Source: Daejeonella sp. JGW-45
GTDB taxonomy: Bacteria > Bacteroidota > Bacteroidia > Sphingobacteriales > Sphingobacteriaceae
Length of the DNA stretch: 64,000 bases
NCBI RefSeq assembly: GCF_029360805.1
Contig: NZ_JARKNC010000008.1
Location: forward strand, 310,001 to 374,000
Direction: 5' to 3'
The position numbers and the translations under genes are program-made. Under the pieces are notes generated by a model, which saw only the letters and a list, made by a program, of their open reading frames with translations, made no database searches and was not told the origin of the DNA. The number at the start of each line of letters is the position of its first letter. Positions within the stretch are counted from its first letter, which is position 1. Shown in pieces: positions 17,782 to 26,575 of the stretch.

Positions 17782-18984
17782 ATGATGCAAAATTTCAGGC
17801 TCATTCCCGACGAGGCCTTTGGCATAAAAGCGATTGTCCGTATCCGGGATATTGATGCCATAGTCCATAACTTCAGGCTATTTAAAGCCAAAGCCGATCA
17901 GACAAATACTATTTGTGCCGCCGTACTTAAAGGTGATGTATATGGCTTGCAGATCAAAGACGTAGCACCTGCCCTGTATGAAGAAGGCGCCCGTTATTTT
18001 TTCATAGAGGAACTGGGTGAGGGAGTTGAACTTCGGGGTATCCTTCCTTATGATGATATCCATATTTATGCTTTGGGCGGGCTGCTCCACGATGAAGAGC
18101 GATATTTTAAAGAGTATCGGCTTAAGCCATGCCTGAATTCGCTTGAGCAGATAAAGCGCTGGAATGCCTACTGCAAAGATCACGGAAGAGGTTCGGCTAT
18201 CATTCATCTTGACACGCACATGAACCGGCTGGGCTTGTTGGATGACGAGGTTCAGATCCTGAGCGAGAATTATAAAGAGCTCACTTCTGATATTAACATA
18301 GAATTCTTCATCAGTCATTTTTACGACATTAAAGGCTCAGATCCGTCCAATTGCTACCGTCAACTGGAAGTACTCGACGGTTACCGTGCTAAATTACCTG
18401 ACGTGCCGGTTTCATTTGCCTGTACAGACAGTGTTATCCTCCTGGATAATAAAGTCTTTAATTTTGACATGATCCGGCCGGGAATAGGGCTGGTAGGCGG
18501 AGCTCCGAATGCCGCAAGCCCCATTTCTCCCGACGCCAGGCATACGATGGAAGTCTATGCAAAAATATCCCAGGTAAAGACTGTTAAAAAAGGGCAAACC
18601 ATTGGCTACGGAGGGGCGTATAGTACAAAAAAGGACACCCGCCTGGCGCTGGTACATATTGGATACAAACACGGATATCTACGGCTGTTAAGCGAAATTG
18701 ACACCAATCCTAAGGGAGTTTACATGTTTATCGCCGGATATAAGATCCCTGTTATCGGGAAGATCTCATCGGGCGCTACAACAGTAGACGTAACGGATGT
18801 ACCGGAAAAAATACTGGAACAATATCATTATGCCGAAGTGATCGGTCCGAACGTGGATATTAAAATACTTGCCGATATCAGCGGCTGTTATGATATCCTG
18901 GGTGCGCTTGGCGGGATAAATTCACGCATCGCAGATTATACACTTGAAGATTTCAATACCAGATTTCATAACACGGGTTTCTAA
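17782..18984 (+). CDS. Alanine racemase-like PLP enzyme, divergent
   Basis: A 400-residue fold-type III PLP enzyme. The PLP lysine is Lys50 in AAVLKGDVYGL (canonical VKADAYGHG), and the second-base tyrosine region is GYGGAYST (Tyr276) instead of SYGRTYT. HLDTHMNRLGL matches the usual DTGMNRLG, and GYKHGYLR replaces GYADGYPR. The segment usually reading SMDQ near the C-terminus is SSGATTVDVTD, so a conserved Met-Asp pair is lost. These changes suggest an amino acid racemase with altered specificity rather than the housekeeping Alr. It is followed after 10 bases by a class V aminotransferase-fold enzyme, so the two probably act on related substrates. Either of two adjacent ATG codons may start the gene. 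Confidence 0.75.
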   Translation: MMQNFRLIPDEAFGIKAIVRIRDIDAIVHNFRLFKAKADQTNTICAAVLKGDVYGLQIKDVAPALYEEGARYFFIEELGEGVELRGILPYDDIHIYALGGLLHDEERYFKEYRLKPCLNSLEQIKRWNAYCKDHGRGSAIIHLDTHMNRLGLLDDEVQILSENYKELTSDINIEFFISHFYDIKGSDPSNCYRQLEVLDGYRAKLPDVPVSFACTDSVILLDNKVFNFDMIRPGIGLVGGAPNAASPISPDARHTMEVYAKISQVKTVKKGQTIGYGGAYSTKKDTRLALVHIGYKHGYLRLLSEIDTNPKGVYMFIAGYKIPVIGKISSGATTVDVTDVPEKILEQYHYAEVIGPNVDIKILADISGCYDILGALGGINSRIADYTLEDFNTRFHNTGF

Positions 18985-18994
18985 CATCAGCTCC

Positions 18995-20254
18995 ATGAAC
19001 TTCGACATTAACGGAATAAGATCACAATTCCCTGCATTAAACCGGGAAGTAAACGGTTTTCCAGCGATATTCTTTGACAGTCCAGGCGGAACTCAAACAC
19101 CTCAGCGGGTTATCGACAAGATGGTTGATTACATGATCCACCATAATGCAAACAGCGGCGGTGTTTTCGCAACTACAGTAGAGACTGATGAGCTGATCTT
19201 TAATGCACGTAAAGCTTTCGCTGATTTCTTCGGCTGCGATTGGAAGGAGGTGTCTTTCGGAGAAAATTCGACGGCGATAAACTTCAGACTTTCACAAGCG
19301 ATCGCCAGAGACCTTAAGCCAGGTGATGAGATCTTAATTACCGACATAGACCATGATGCCAACCGGAGCCCCTGGGAGATACTCGCTGAACGGGGAATAG
19401 TGATCAAAAGCGTGAAGGTTGATACAGAGACGTTGACATTGGATATGGACGACCTGGCAAATAAGCTTCCTTCCAAAACCAAAGTCGTTGCATTCAATTA
19501 CGGCTCAAACGCGGTTGGCACGATCAGCGATGCCAGGAAGATCATCAAACTTGCTAAAACAGTAGACGCAATAACAGTTGTTGATGCTGTTCATTATGCT
19601 TTGCATGGGGTACTGGATGTGAGGGGTCTCGATGTTGATTTCGTTTTCTGTTCTGCTTATAAGTTCTTCGGTCCGCACATCGGGGTTCTGTACAGCAAAA
19701 CTCAAAGAATGGATCAGCTTAAAACTTTGAAGGTAAGCGCGCAGAAGGATCATGCACCTGATAAGTTCGAAACAGGCACCTTAAGTCATGAGGCAATTGC
19801 AGGTGCAGCAGAGGCAATTGCGTTTATCGCGGAGATAGGAAGCAAACATCCTCAATATTTGAATGAAAGCCATTCTAAGAACAGCCAAAGGAGAAATAAT
19901 ATTATCTGCGGCATGATGGCACTTGAAGACTATGAGATACCGTTGGCTAATTATTTCAAGGATGAGTTAAGAAAGATCAAAGGTTTAAAACTCTATTGTC
20001 CGCCCAAACAACAGCTCTGCACGTCGACGATATCATTCAGGCTGGAAGGTATCCATCCCCTGGATGTTGCGAAACGTTTAGCTGAAAAGGGAATCTTCGT
20101 GTGGGCCGGCGGCTTCTACGCCGTAGGGTTAATGAAGGCGCTCGGATTAAGCGATAATGGCGGAATGGTAAGAATAGGGCTTGCACCGTATAATACAAAA
20201 GAGGAAATAGAAAGAACCTTGCAGGAAATACGATCAATTGCCGGGGCGTTGTAA
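18995..20254 (+). CDS. Cysteine desulfurase-like protein (class V aminotransferase fold)
   Basis: About 419 residues from the ATG at 18995, ten bases after the racemase stop; an earlier in-frame ATG would overlap the racemase and precedes the family start MNFDINGIRSQFPAL. It is a fold-type I PLP enzyme. FFDSPGGTQTPQRV opens the domain, SFGENSTAINFRL and DIDHDANRSPWEILAERG follow, VVDAVHYALHG carries the cofactor-binding Asp, and CSAYKFFGPHIG holds the Schiff-base lysine Lys223. This resembles the VC1184-type cysteine desulfurase-like subfamily, whose real substrate is unclear. No catalytic Cys loop of the IscS type is evident. Tight spacing with the racemase implies a shared pathway. Confidence 0.8.
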   Translation: MNFDINGIRSQFPALNREVNGFPAIFFDSPGGTQTPQRVIDKMVDYMIHHNANSGGVFATTVETDELIFNARKAFADFFGCDWKEVSFGENSTAINFRLSQAIARDLKPGDEILITDIDHDANRSPWEILAERGIVIKSVKVDTETLTLDMDDLANKLPSKTKVVAFNYGSNAVGTISDARKIIKLAKTVDAITVVDAVHYALHGVLDVRGLDVDFVFCSAYKFFGPHIGVLYSKTQRMDQLKTLKVSAQKDHAPDKFETGTLSHEAIAGAAEAIAFIAEIGSKHPQYLNESHSKNSQRRNNIICGMMALEDYEIPLANYFKDELRKIKGLKLYCPPKQQLCTSTISFRLEGIHPLDVAKRLAEKGIFVWAGGFYAVGLMKALGLSDNGGMVRIGLAPYNTKEEIERTLQEIRSIAGAL

Positions 20255-20393
20255 ACGAAAAAATTTACTTTTATCTGCAACTATATTGCTCCCGAATTGT
20301 TAAACCAGCAAAATAGCCTTGCCTTTACACCAAAAAAGTTTGATTTTTACCAATAGATTAAACTTATTAACCTAAAAAACTAAATACAAGATC

Positions 20394-21638
20394 ATGGTCA
20401 AAACATTTCTAACCTTAGCTGCAGCCAGTACTTTGTTCGTGGCCTGCAGTACTACTGCTTCGCGCAGCAATGGTGCAGATTCCAGTGGAAGCGCTGCGGA
20501 GGATACTTCTGCTGTATCGGTAGAAACAAAAGCGGCTAATACGAGTTACAAACCCGCCTTCGCCGGGCAAACCCGGATCGGGGCGGTAAAAACCGGCACC
20601 GCCTTTGAAAGCAAAGTCCTTACGTCAGATCTTAAAAGTCCCTGGGGAATTGTACAACTCCCTGACGGTAAGTTCCTTATAACAGAAAAAGGCGGCACAA
20701 TGAAAATCGTGAACCAATCGGGAGTCGTCGGCGCAGCGCTCAGCGGTGTTCCTGCTGTTGATCCTAAAGGTCAGGGCGGCTTGCTCGGCATTACTATTGA
20801 CCCGGCCTTTGAGCAGAACCGCATGGTTTATTGGGCGTTCTCAGAGCCTGTATCAGGTGGGAACCATACCAGCCTGGCAAAGGGCAAGCTGTCGGCTGAC
20901 GAGAAAAGCATTGAGAATGCTACTGTGATCTACAGAGCCACCCCTGCTTATAACGGAAGTTTACACTATGGCGGCCGCGTAATTTTCGACAGGCAAGGGA
21001 ATTTGTTACTGAGCACCGGTGAACGTTCGGATATGGTAACAAGACCGCAGTCGCAGGATACAAACTCAGGCTTGGGAAAAATAATCCGCATTACCACAGA
21101 CGGAAAGCCAGCCGCCGGCAATCCGTTCCTGACAAATGGCCAGGGACGGCCTGAAATATACTCCTATGGCCATAGGAATGTTCAGAGTCTTTCTATTCAC
21201 CCGGTTACGGGCGACATCTGGGAAGCCGAGTTTGGACCGCGGGGAGGTGATGAAATTAACCTGGTGCAAGCGGGTAAGAATTACGGCTGGCCAACAATAA
21301 CCTACGGTATAGAATATAGCGGTAAAACTATAGGTGATGGCATTCAGCAAAAAGAAGGTATGGAACAACCTGTGTATTACTGGGATCCTGTTATTTCTCC
21401 AAGCGGCATGACTTTTTATAGTGGAAAGGGTATTTCAGAATGGAAGAACAATCTGTTTATAGGAGGCTTGAGTGGCATGCACATTGCCAGGCTTGTCATT
21501 GAAAACAATAAGGTTACCGGCGAGGAAAGATTGCTTTCGGGTGAGAACCAACGGTTCCGGGCGGTAATCGAAGGTAACGACGGCGCTCTTTACGCCGTAA
21601 CTGACCAGGGAAGACTGTACTGGATCGGAAAAAAATAA
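20394..21638 (+). CDS. PQQ-dependent aldose sugar dehydrogenase, lipoprotein
   Basis: A 414-residue soluble glucose/sorbosone dehydrogenase-type beta-propeller. The first 18 residues form a lipoprotein signal (LAAASTLFVAC, lipid-bearing Cys18), then a Ser/Ala-rich linker. The propeller begins LKSPWGIVQLPDGKFLITEKGG, typical of the YliI/Asd family. It continues with GGLLGITIDPAF, LHYGGRVIFDRQGNLLLSTGER (the catalytic His region), GLGKIIRITTDG, IYSYGHRNVQSLSIHP and FGPRGGDEINLVQAGKNYGWP. It likely oxidises aldoses at C1 to lactones outside the cytoplasmic membrane. It is followed by a long perfect hairpin, so it is monocistronic. Confidence 0.9.
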   Translation: MVKTFLTLAAASTLFVACSTTASRSNGADSSGSAAEDTSAVSVETKAANTSYKPAFAGQTRIGAVKTGTAFESKVLTSDLKSPWGIVQLPDGKFLITEKGGTMKIVNQSGVVGAALSGVPAVDPKGQGGLLGITIDPAFEQNRMVYWAFSEPVSGGNHTSLAKGKLSADEKSIENATVIYRATPAYNGSLHYGGRVIFDRQGNLLLSTGERSDMVTRPQSQDTNSGLGKIIRITTDGKPAAGNPFLTNGQGRPEIYSYGHRNVQSLSIHPVTGDIWEAEFGPRGGDEINLVQAGKNYGWPTITYGIEYSGKTIGDGIQQKEGMEQPVYYWDPVISPSGMTFYSGKGISEWKNNLFIGGLSGMHIARLVIENNKVTGEERLLSGENQRFRAVIEGNDGALYAVTDQGRLYWIGKK

Positions 21639-21655
21639 CAAAGTCGTATACCCTT

Positions 21656-21703
21656 TTCAATAAACAGGAGCGGCACTGATCAGTGCCGCTCCTGTTTATT
21701 GAA
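21656..21703 (+). terminator. Perfect 48-base palindrome, probable strong terminator
   Basis: A perfect inverted repeat with no spacer is centred between 21679 and 21680; each arm reads TTCAATAAACAGGAGCGGCACTGA-like sequence in opposite orientation. G+C-rich centre and A/T-rich outer arms are the shape of an intrinsic terminator that could work in both directions. It lies 18 bases after the PQQ dehydrogenase stop. Confidence 0.85.
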
Positions 21704-21817
21704 TAATGTTGAGTCGGCTATTACTAAGGGCAGCTGCACTGCCGATTGGTTGTGAAGACAGAAGACATTATCCGTTTTGAATGCTTAACTTACATTAGCT
21801 TTTTATATAATTGTAAC

Positions 21818-22720
21818 ATGCAAAAAATATATATGGGGGATACTGGGCTGAAGGTTTCCCCCGCAGTGTACGGATTCTACAGGTGGCATAAAGTCAAAGA
21901 TGCGAAGGCTACTTTGGAGAAGATCGTCGACCTTTGCCTTGATCTGGGAATCAATACATTTGATCACGCAGATAGCTACGGAAACTACCAGTGTGAGGAA
22001 TTATTCGGTGAGCTTTTGGCTGGCAAAAACTTCAAACGCGAAGAGGTAGTGATCTTTACTAAGTGCGGCTTAAGGTTGCCGAACCCACAGGATCCTGAAA
22101 TCACGACCAGACATTATAATACTTCTGCAGCGCACATCACCAAAAGTGTTGAAGCATCTCTCAGAAAATTAAGAACCGATTATATAGATATATTTTTGCT
22201 GGATAAAGTCGATCCAATCTCCAACCTGGAAGAAACTGCACTGACACTTGAGAAACTCGCCGACTCCGGAAAGATCCGGAATATTGGAATAGCAAATTTC
22301 TCCGTCTTTCAGCATCAATTGTTAAGCTCCTATTTAAGAAAGCCTATTGTTACTAATCACATAGAGTTCAATTTATTGAACACCCAGGCCTTGGATAACG
22401 GGCAACTTGATTATATAAAGCAAAAGTACATGCAGGCACTTGCTTCAGCTCCCCTGGCTGAGGGACAGATTGCTAATGGAAGCGGAATTCAGGCTACCCA
22501 GGTCAGGGAGAAACTGGAAGAACTCAGCGCTAAGTACAACGCTGACATAGAAGCCCTTGCCGTAGCCTGGCTGGTTAAACTTGGTACTATACCGTTAATC
22601 GGCACAACCGACGAACAGAGGATCAGGAATATTGCAAATAGCTTTTCTATAGATCTTGATCACCAGGACTGGTACGAGTTGTATAATATATCAACTGAAT
22701 TCCAGAGTGTAAAATCTTGA
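21818..22720 (+). CDS. Aldo/keto reductase
   Basis: About 300 residues from the ATG at 21818; an upstream TTG in frame is not a convincing start, as the family begins MQKIYMGDTGLKVSP. It is a TIM-barrel NADPH-dependent reductase. Catalytic positions are FDHADSYGNYQCEELFG (Asp and Tyr), VIFTKCGLRLP (Lys) and NTSAAHITKSVEASL (His). Then come the TDYIDIFLLDKVDP strand and the NADP-binding PLIGTTDEQRIRNIANS. It resembles the YdhF-like AKR group. The substrate is unknown. A TAGCTTTT element about 25 bases upstream with TTTG further upstream may be the promoter. It is convergent with the pirin gene. Confidence 0.88.
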   Translation: MQKIYMGDTGLKVSPAVYGFYRWHKVKDAKATLEKIVDLCLDLGINTFDHADSYGNYQCEELFGELLAGKNFKREEVVIFTKCGLRLPNPQDPEITTRHYNTSAAHITKSVEASLRKLRTDYIDIFLLDKVDPISNLEETALTLEKLADSGKIRNIGIANFSVFQHQLLSSYLRKPIVTNHIEFNLLNTQALDNGQLDYIKQKYMQALASAPLAEGQIANGSGIQATQVREKLEELSAKYNADIEALAVAWLVKLGTIPLIGTTDEQRIRNIANSFSIDLDHQDWYELYNISTEFQSVKS

Positions 22721-22755
22721 CAACAGGATATTGTGCGAGGGCAGGGCAACCGGTC

Positions 22756-23667
22756 TCAGGATAAAGCTTCCGGCGGTGGACTTCCCGTTGTTCGGAACTT
22801 ATCCTCGGGAAGCGGTATAAATTCCATGTTATCTGTTGGTGGCAGCAATATCCTTCCGGCGGCCCAGTCTGCCTTAGCTTGTTCGATACGCTCCTTCCGG
22901 GACGACACAAAGTTCCACCAGATATGTCTTGGCCCAAGTTGTTCGCCGCCAAGCATCATTATTACTGAGTCTTCTCTGGCGATGATCAGCGGATCGACCC
23001 CTTTGGTGAAAACCAGCATCTGACCCGAAGGATAAACCACTCCCGACATTTCGACGCTTCCTTTCACAATATAGAAGCCGCGCTCCTCATGTTCAGGCGG
23101 AAGCCCGAAGCGCGCGCCCTTGTCGAGAACGATATGCATGTAAAATAAGGGCGAATGGGTTTTAACACTGTTCTTCAATCCGTAAGCGTTACCTGCGATC
23201 AGCCGCATCCAGACGCCGGTATCTGTGTAAACAGGAAGCTGATCCGGTTTATAGTTATCAAACGCCGGCTCGGCCTCCTCGTCTTTTTCAGGCAAAGCTA
23301 CCCATGTCTGTATCATTTCCAGTCCGCCGGTTAAAACCGAAGGGTCTTCAAACCGTTCTGAATGAGCGATACCCTTACCCGCGGTCATCCAGTTCACCTC
23401 ACCCGGCAGGATGATCTGCTCAACACCCAAACTATCGCGGTGTGTAACCTGTCCGCCGAACAAGTAGCTCACTGTCGAAAGGCCAATGTGAGGATGGGGA
23501 AGTACATCCATATCAGAGGCCATGGACGGCTGTATACCAACAGGGCCCGCATGGTCCATAAATATAAATGGCCCCACCATGCGGTGCAGCCTGAAAGGAA
23601 GGATACGCTTTACATCCATACCCGGTGCGATTGAAGCTTTGCGCGCTTCTATAACGATATCAAGCAT
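22756..23667 (-). CDS. Pirin-family protein
   Basis: A 303-residue bicupin of the pirin family. The N-terminal cupin has RMVGPFIFMDHAGPVG, PHPHIGLSTVSYLFGGQVTHRDSLG with metal-ligand histidines, and WMTAGKGIAHSERF, all hallmark positions of the Fe-binding site (equivalent to His56, His58, His101 and Glu103 in human pirin). The C-terminal cupin (HIVLDKGARFGLPPEHEERGFYIVKG) lacks a full metal site. Some bacterial pirins have quercetinase activity, others regulate metabolism; which applies here is unknown. It is convergent with the aldo/keto reductase, with 35 bases between stops. Confidence 0.92.
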   Translation of the reverse strand: MLDIVIEARKASIAPGMDVKRILPFRLHRMVGPFIFMDHAGPVGIQPSMASDMDVLPHPHIGLSTVSYLFGGQVTHRDSLGVEQIILPGEVNWMTAGKGIAHSERFEDPSVLTGGLEMIQTWVALPEKDEEAEPAFDNYKPDQLPVYTDTGVWMRLIAGNAYGLKNSVKTHSPLFYMHIVLDKGARFGLPPEHEERGFYIVKGSVEMSGVVYPSGQMLVFTKGVDPLIIAREDSVIMMLGGEQLGPRHIWWNFVSSRKERIEQAKADWAAGRILLPPTDNMEFIPLPEDKFRTTGSPPPEALS

Positions 23668-23821
23668 AACAGAACGATGTAGCGTAATTTAATCATAATT
23701 ATTCTTCCCTCCCATGGGATATTTAATTATACTTAACCGACAAAACTAAACAGGCTTTGATGTCAGTCGATCGTCAACGTAAGATATTGAAATATAGCCT
23801 GATCTGATTTTAGCTGATATT

Positions 23822-26557
23822 ATGCAAGTTTATAAAAATAGATCTTTTTTTCTCGCCTTAGCTATCGCCGTATCGCTGGGCGTGGTAGCTGCAAGTGAAA
23901 GTCCTTTAATACGGTTTACATCCCAGGCCAGGCAAGCATCACAGGCAGAGAATATTAGAGTAGATCGTAACAACGGTCCTGATTCGACCCGCTTTAGCCA
24001 CAGCACCTTAATATCGGGCTTCGACGAGCCCATGCAAATGGCTATCCTGCCCAATTACGATGTGGTGGTAGTTGAAAGAAAGGGCGCTGTCCGCTATTTT
24101 AATAACAGCACCAGGGAATTATCCACCATTGCCCAGTTCAATGTATTCAGTGGAATAGAAGACGGCCTTCTTGGAGTGGCTGCCGACCCTGCTTATGAGA
24201 AAAATCATTGGATATATTTCTACTATGCCGTTGCAGGGGAGAAAAACATAAGTGAACTAGCCCGCTACGAACTGACCGGGGGCAAATTGCAGCTTGCATC
24301 GAAAAAGGTCTTACTAACTGTCCCAACCCAGCGAAGCTATTGCTGCCACTCAGCCGGCCACGTTACCTTCGGATCTGATGGCCTACTCTACCTCTCTATT
24401 GGTGATAATACTAATGCCGAAGAGATCGAAGGTCACAATCCTATCGATGAGCGGCCCGGAAGAGAATTATCTGACGGTCAGGCTTCTACTGCAAACAGCA
24501 ATGACCTCCGCGGAAAAATACTACGCATCCGGCCCGAGCCGGACGGAACATACAGTATCCCCGATGGCAATCTCTTCCCAAAAGACGGATCTGCAGGGAG
24601 GCCTGAGATATTTGCCATGGGATTACGTAATCCCTTCAGAGTTTCGGTTGATCCTAAAACACAATATGTTTACTGGGGTGATGTCGGACCAGATACTCAG
24701 GTCAAAACCGAAGATGGGAAGCTGAGTTATGATGAAATCAACCAGGCGCGTAAACCCGGCTTTTTTGGCTACCCCTACTTTCTTGGGAATAATGTAGCCT
24801 TTCCCGATTATGATTTTGCAACTAAACAGGAAGGACCAGGGAAGGATCCTTTACGGCCATATAATGACTCGCCGAATAATACAGGTATAAAAATGCTGCC
24901 GCCGGCTCAGCCAGCCTTTATCTGGTATGGAAAAGGTCCCTCAAAAAAGTGGCCGGTATTGGGATCGGGAGGCGCGAGTGCGATGGCCGGCCCTGTCTAT
25001 TATAGCGATCTATATCCAGCCGCACCTTATAAATTACCGGAATACTATAATGGTAAGCTTTTTATCTATGACTGGATCCGGAAATGGATAATAGCTGTTG
25101 AGATGGATGCTGATGGCAATTACGTGTCGATGGAACGTTTCCTTCCGCAGCTGCGTGTAGTGGCACCGATCGACATGCAGATCGCGTCCGACGGTGCTAT
25201 TTATCTTCTGGCATATGGAACGAACTGGTTTGCCAGGAATACCGATTCAGGAATTATCAGGGTGGAATATTCTGAGGGCAACCGCAAACCCCTGGCGTCT
25301 ATAAAAGTTGATAAAACAATAGGCGCGACTCCGCTAAATGTTTTGCTTTCTGCTGCCGGTTCGCGCGATTACGACCAGGGCGATATCCTGTCGTACAAAT
25401 GGAAGGTCGGTAACACGAGCCTTTCGGGAAAAGAGATCAGGCATAGTTTTACCAAGCCCGGCACATATAATGTCCTGCTAACCGTAACCGACCAAACTGG
25501 TGCGAAGGGAAACGCAGCTGTGCAGGTAAAGGTGGGAAATACACCGCCAGTGGTAAATATAGAAACCACTGGCAACAAAAGTTTCTATTGGGATAATGTT
25601 GCGCTTAACTATAAGATACGCATCAGCGACCGGGAAGACGTAAAAGTCAGCAACGCGAATATTAAAGCAAGCTTTACTTACCTGCCATTCGGAAAAGACC
25701 TGGCAAACGCCTTTGCCGGTGGGCAGGAGAGCGATCCTTCCTTTGCTGGAACAGCAAAATTATATGCTTCGCTCGACTGCAAATCATGTCATAGCCCGGA
25801 TGTGAAATCAATCGGCCCGTCGTTAAAAGATATTTCTGCACGCTATAAAGGACAAGGCAACGTGGCCGGCGTACTTGGCCGGAAAATCATCGCCGGCGGC
25901 AGCGGTAGCTGGGGTACATACCCGATGCCCCCGCATGCCAACCTGACTGAGAAAGAAGCAGAGGATATTGCAGAATATATCTTGTCCTTTGGCAAACAAA
26001 AGACGTCGCTTGCCCTGTCTGGCGAGATCCCGCTCAAAGAACATATTGGCAAAGGTACTGAGGGCGCATATATTCTGCAGGCCACATATACCGACAACGG
26101 GGCGAACGGCATTGAGCCCCTTACTACCAGGGATCATTTGGTTCTCAGGAACCCCTGGATACAGATGGAAGACTATCACCAAGGCAATGTAGGTGTGGTC
26201 ATCGCTACCCGAAATACTGGATTTGTTTCATATATAGCCAATATTACCAACGGAAAATTCACCAGTTATAAGGACATTGATCTGAAAGGTGTTAAATCAA
26301 TACGCCTTCGCGTGCGGGCGCAGTCGGCCGGCGGAAGCGTAGAAGCAAGGCAGGGATCGAAGACCGGCATCCTGGCCGGCCAGCTGCAAATACCTGCGGC
26401 GCAAGTACCACAGTCTAACGAATGGATAGAGGTTTCCCTGCCCCTGAACGGTGGCGCTATTAAGCCTGGCCTTCATGAGCTCTTCCTTATATACAGAAAC
26501 GACCAGGTCAAAGGCCAGCTATTCCATATTGATTGGATGAAATTTGAAAACGAATAA
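23822..26557 (+). CDS. Multidomain PQQ sugar dehydrogenase-cytochrome c-PKD-CBM6 protein
   Basis: A 911-residue exported protein. A signal peptide (LALAIAVSLGVVAASES) precedes a glucose/sorbosone dehydrogenase propeller (about residues 55-490) with FDEPMQMAILPNYDVVVVERKG, GLLGVAADPAYEKNHWIYFYYA, CCHSAGHVTFGSDGLLYLSIGD and IFAMGLRNPFRVS. A PKD-like Ig domain follows (about 495-590, ending TYNVLLTVTDQTG). Next is a mono-haem cytochrome c with CKSCH at 653-657 and distal Met in YPMPPHANLTEKEAEDIAEYI. The C-terminal domain (about 775-911) starts WIQMEDYHQ and resembles CBM6, a sugar-binding module. The protein can couple sugar oxidation at a polysaccharide surface to electron transfer. The hydrolase gene follows after 18 bases, so the two form an operon. 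Confidence 0.88.
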   Translation: MQVYKNRSFFLALAIAVSLGVVAASESPLIRFTSQARQASQAENIRVDRNNGPDSTRFSHSTLISGFDEPMQMAILPNYDVVVVERKGAVRYFNNSTRELSTIAQFNVFSGIEDGLLGVAADPAYEKNHWIYFYYAVAGEKNISELARYELTGGKLQLASKKVLLTVPTQRSYCCHSAGHVTFGSDGLLYLSIGDNTNAEEIEGHNPIDERPGRELSDGQASTANSNDLRGKILRIRPEPDGTYSIPDGNLFPKDGSAGRPEIFAMGLRNPFRVSVDPKTQYVYWGDVGPDTQVKTEDGKLSYDEINQARKPGFFGYPYFLGNNVAFPDYDFATKQEGPGKDPLRPYNDSPNNTGIKMLPPAQPAFIWYGKGPSKKWPVLGSGGASAMAGPVYYSDLYPAAPYKLPEYYNGKLFIYDWIRKWIIAVEMDADGNYVSMERFLPQLRVVAPIDMQIASDGAIYLLAYGTNWFARNTDSGIIRVEYSEGNRKPLASIKVDKTIGATPLNVLLSAAGSRDYDQGDILSYKWKVGNTSLSGKEIRHSFTKPGTYNVLLTVTDQTGAKGNAAVQVKVGNTPPVVNIETTGNKSFYWDNVALNYKIRISDREDVKVSNANIKASFTYLPFGKDLANAFAGGQESDPSFAGTAKLYASLDCKSCHSPDVKSIGPSLKDISARYKGQGNVAGVLGRKIIAGGSGSWGTYPMPPHANLTEKEAEDIAEYILSFGKQKTSLALSGEIPLKEHIGKGTEGAYILQATYTDNGANGIEPLTTRDHLVLRNPWIQMEDYHQGNVGVVIATRNTGFVSYIANITNGKFTSYKDIDLKGVKSIRLRVRAQSAGGSVEARQGSKTGILAGQLQIPAAQVPQSNEWIEVSLPLNGGAIKPGLHELFLIYRNDQVKGQLFHIDWMKFENE

Positions 26558-26575
26558 ATTTCTATTTTTAGTACC

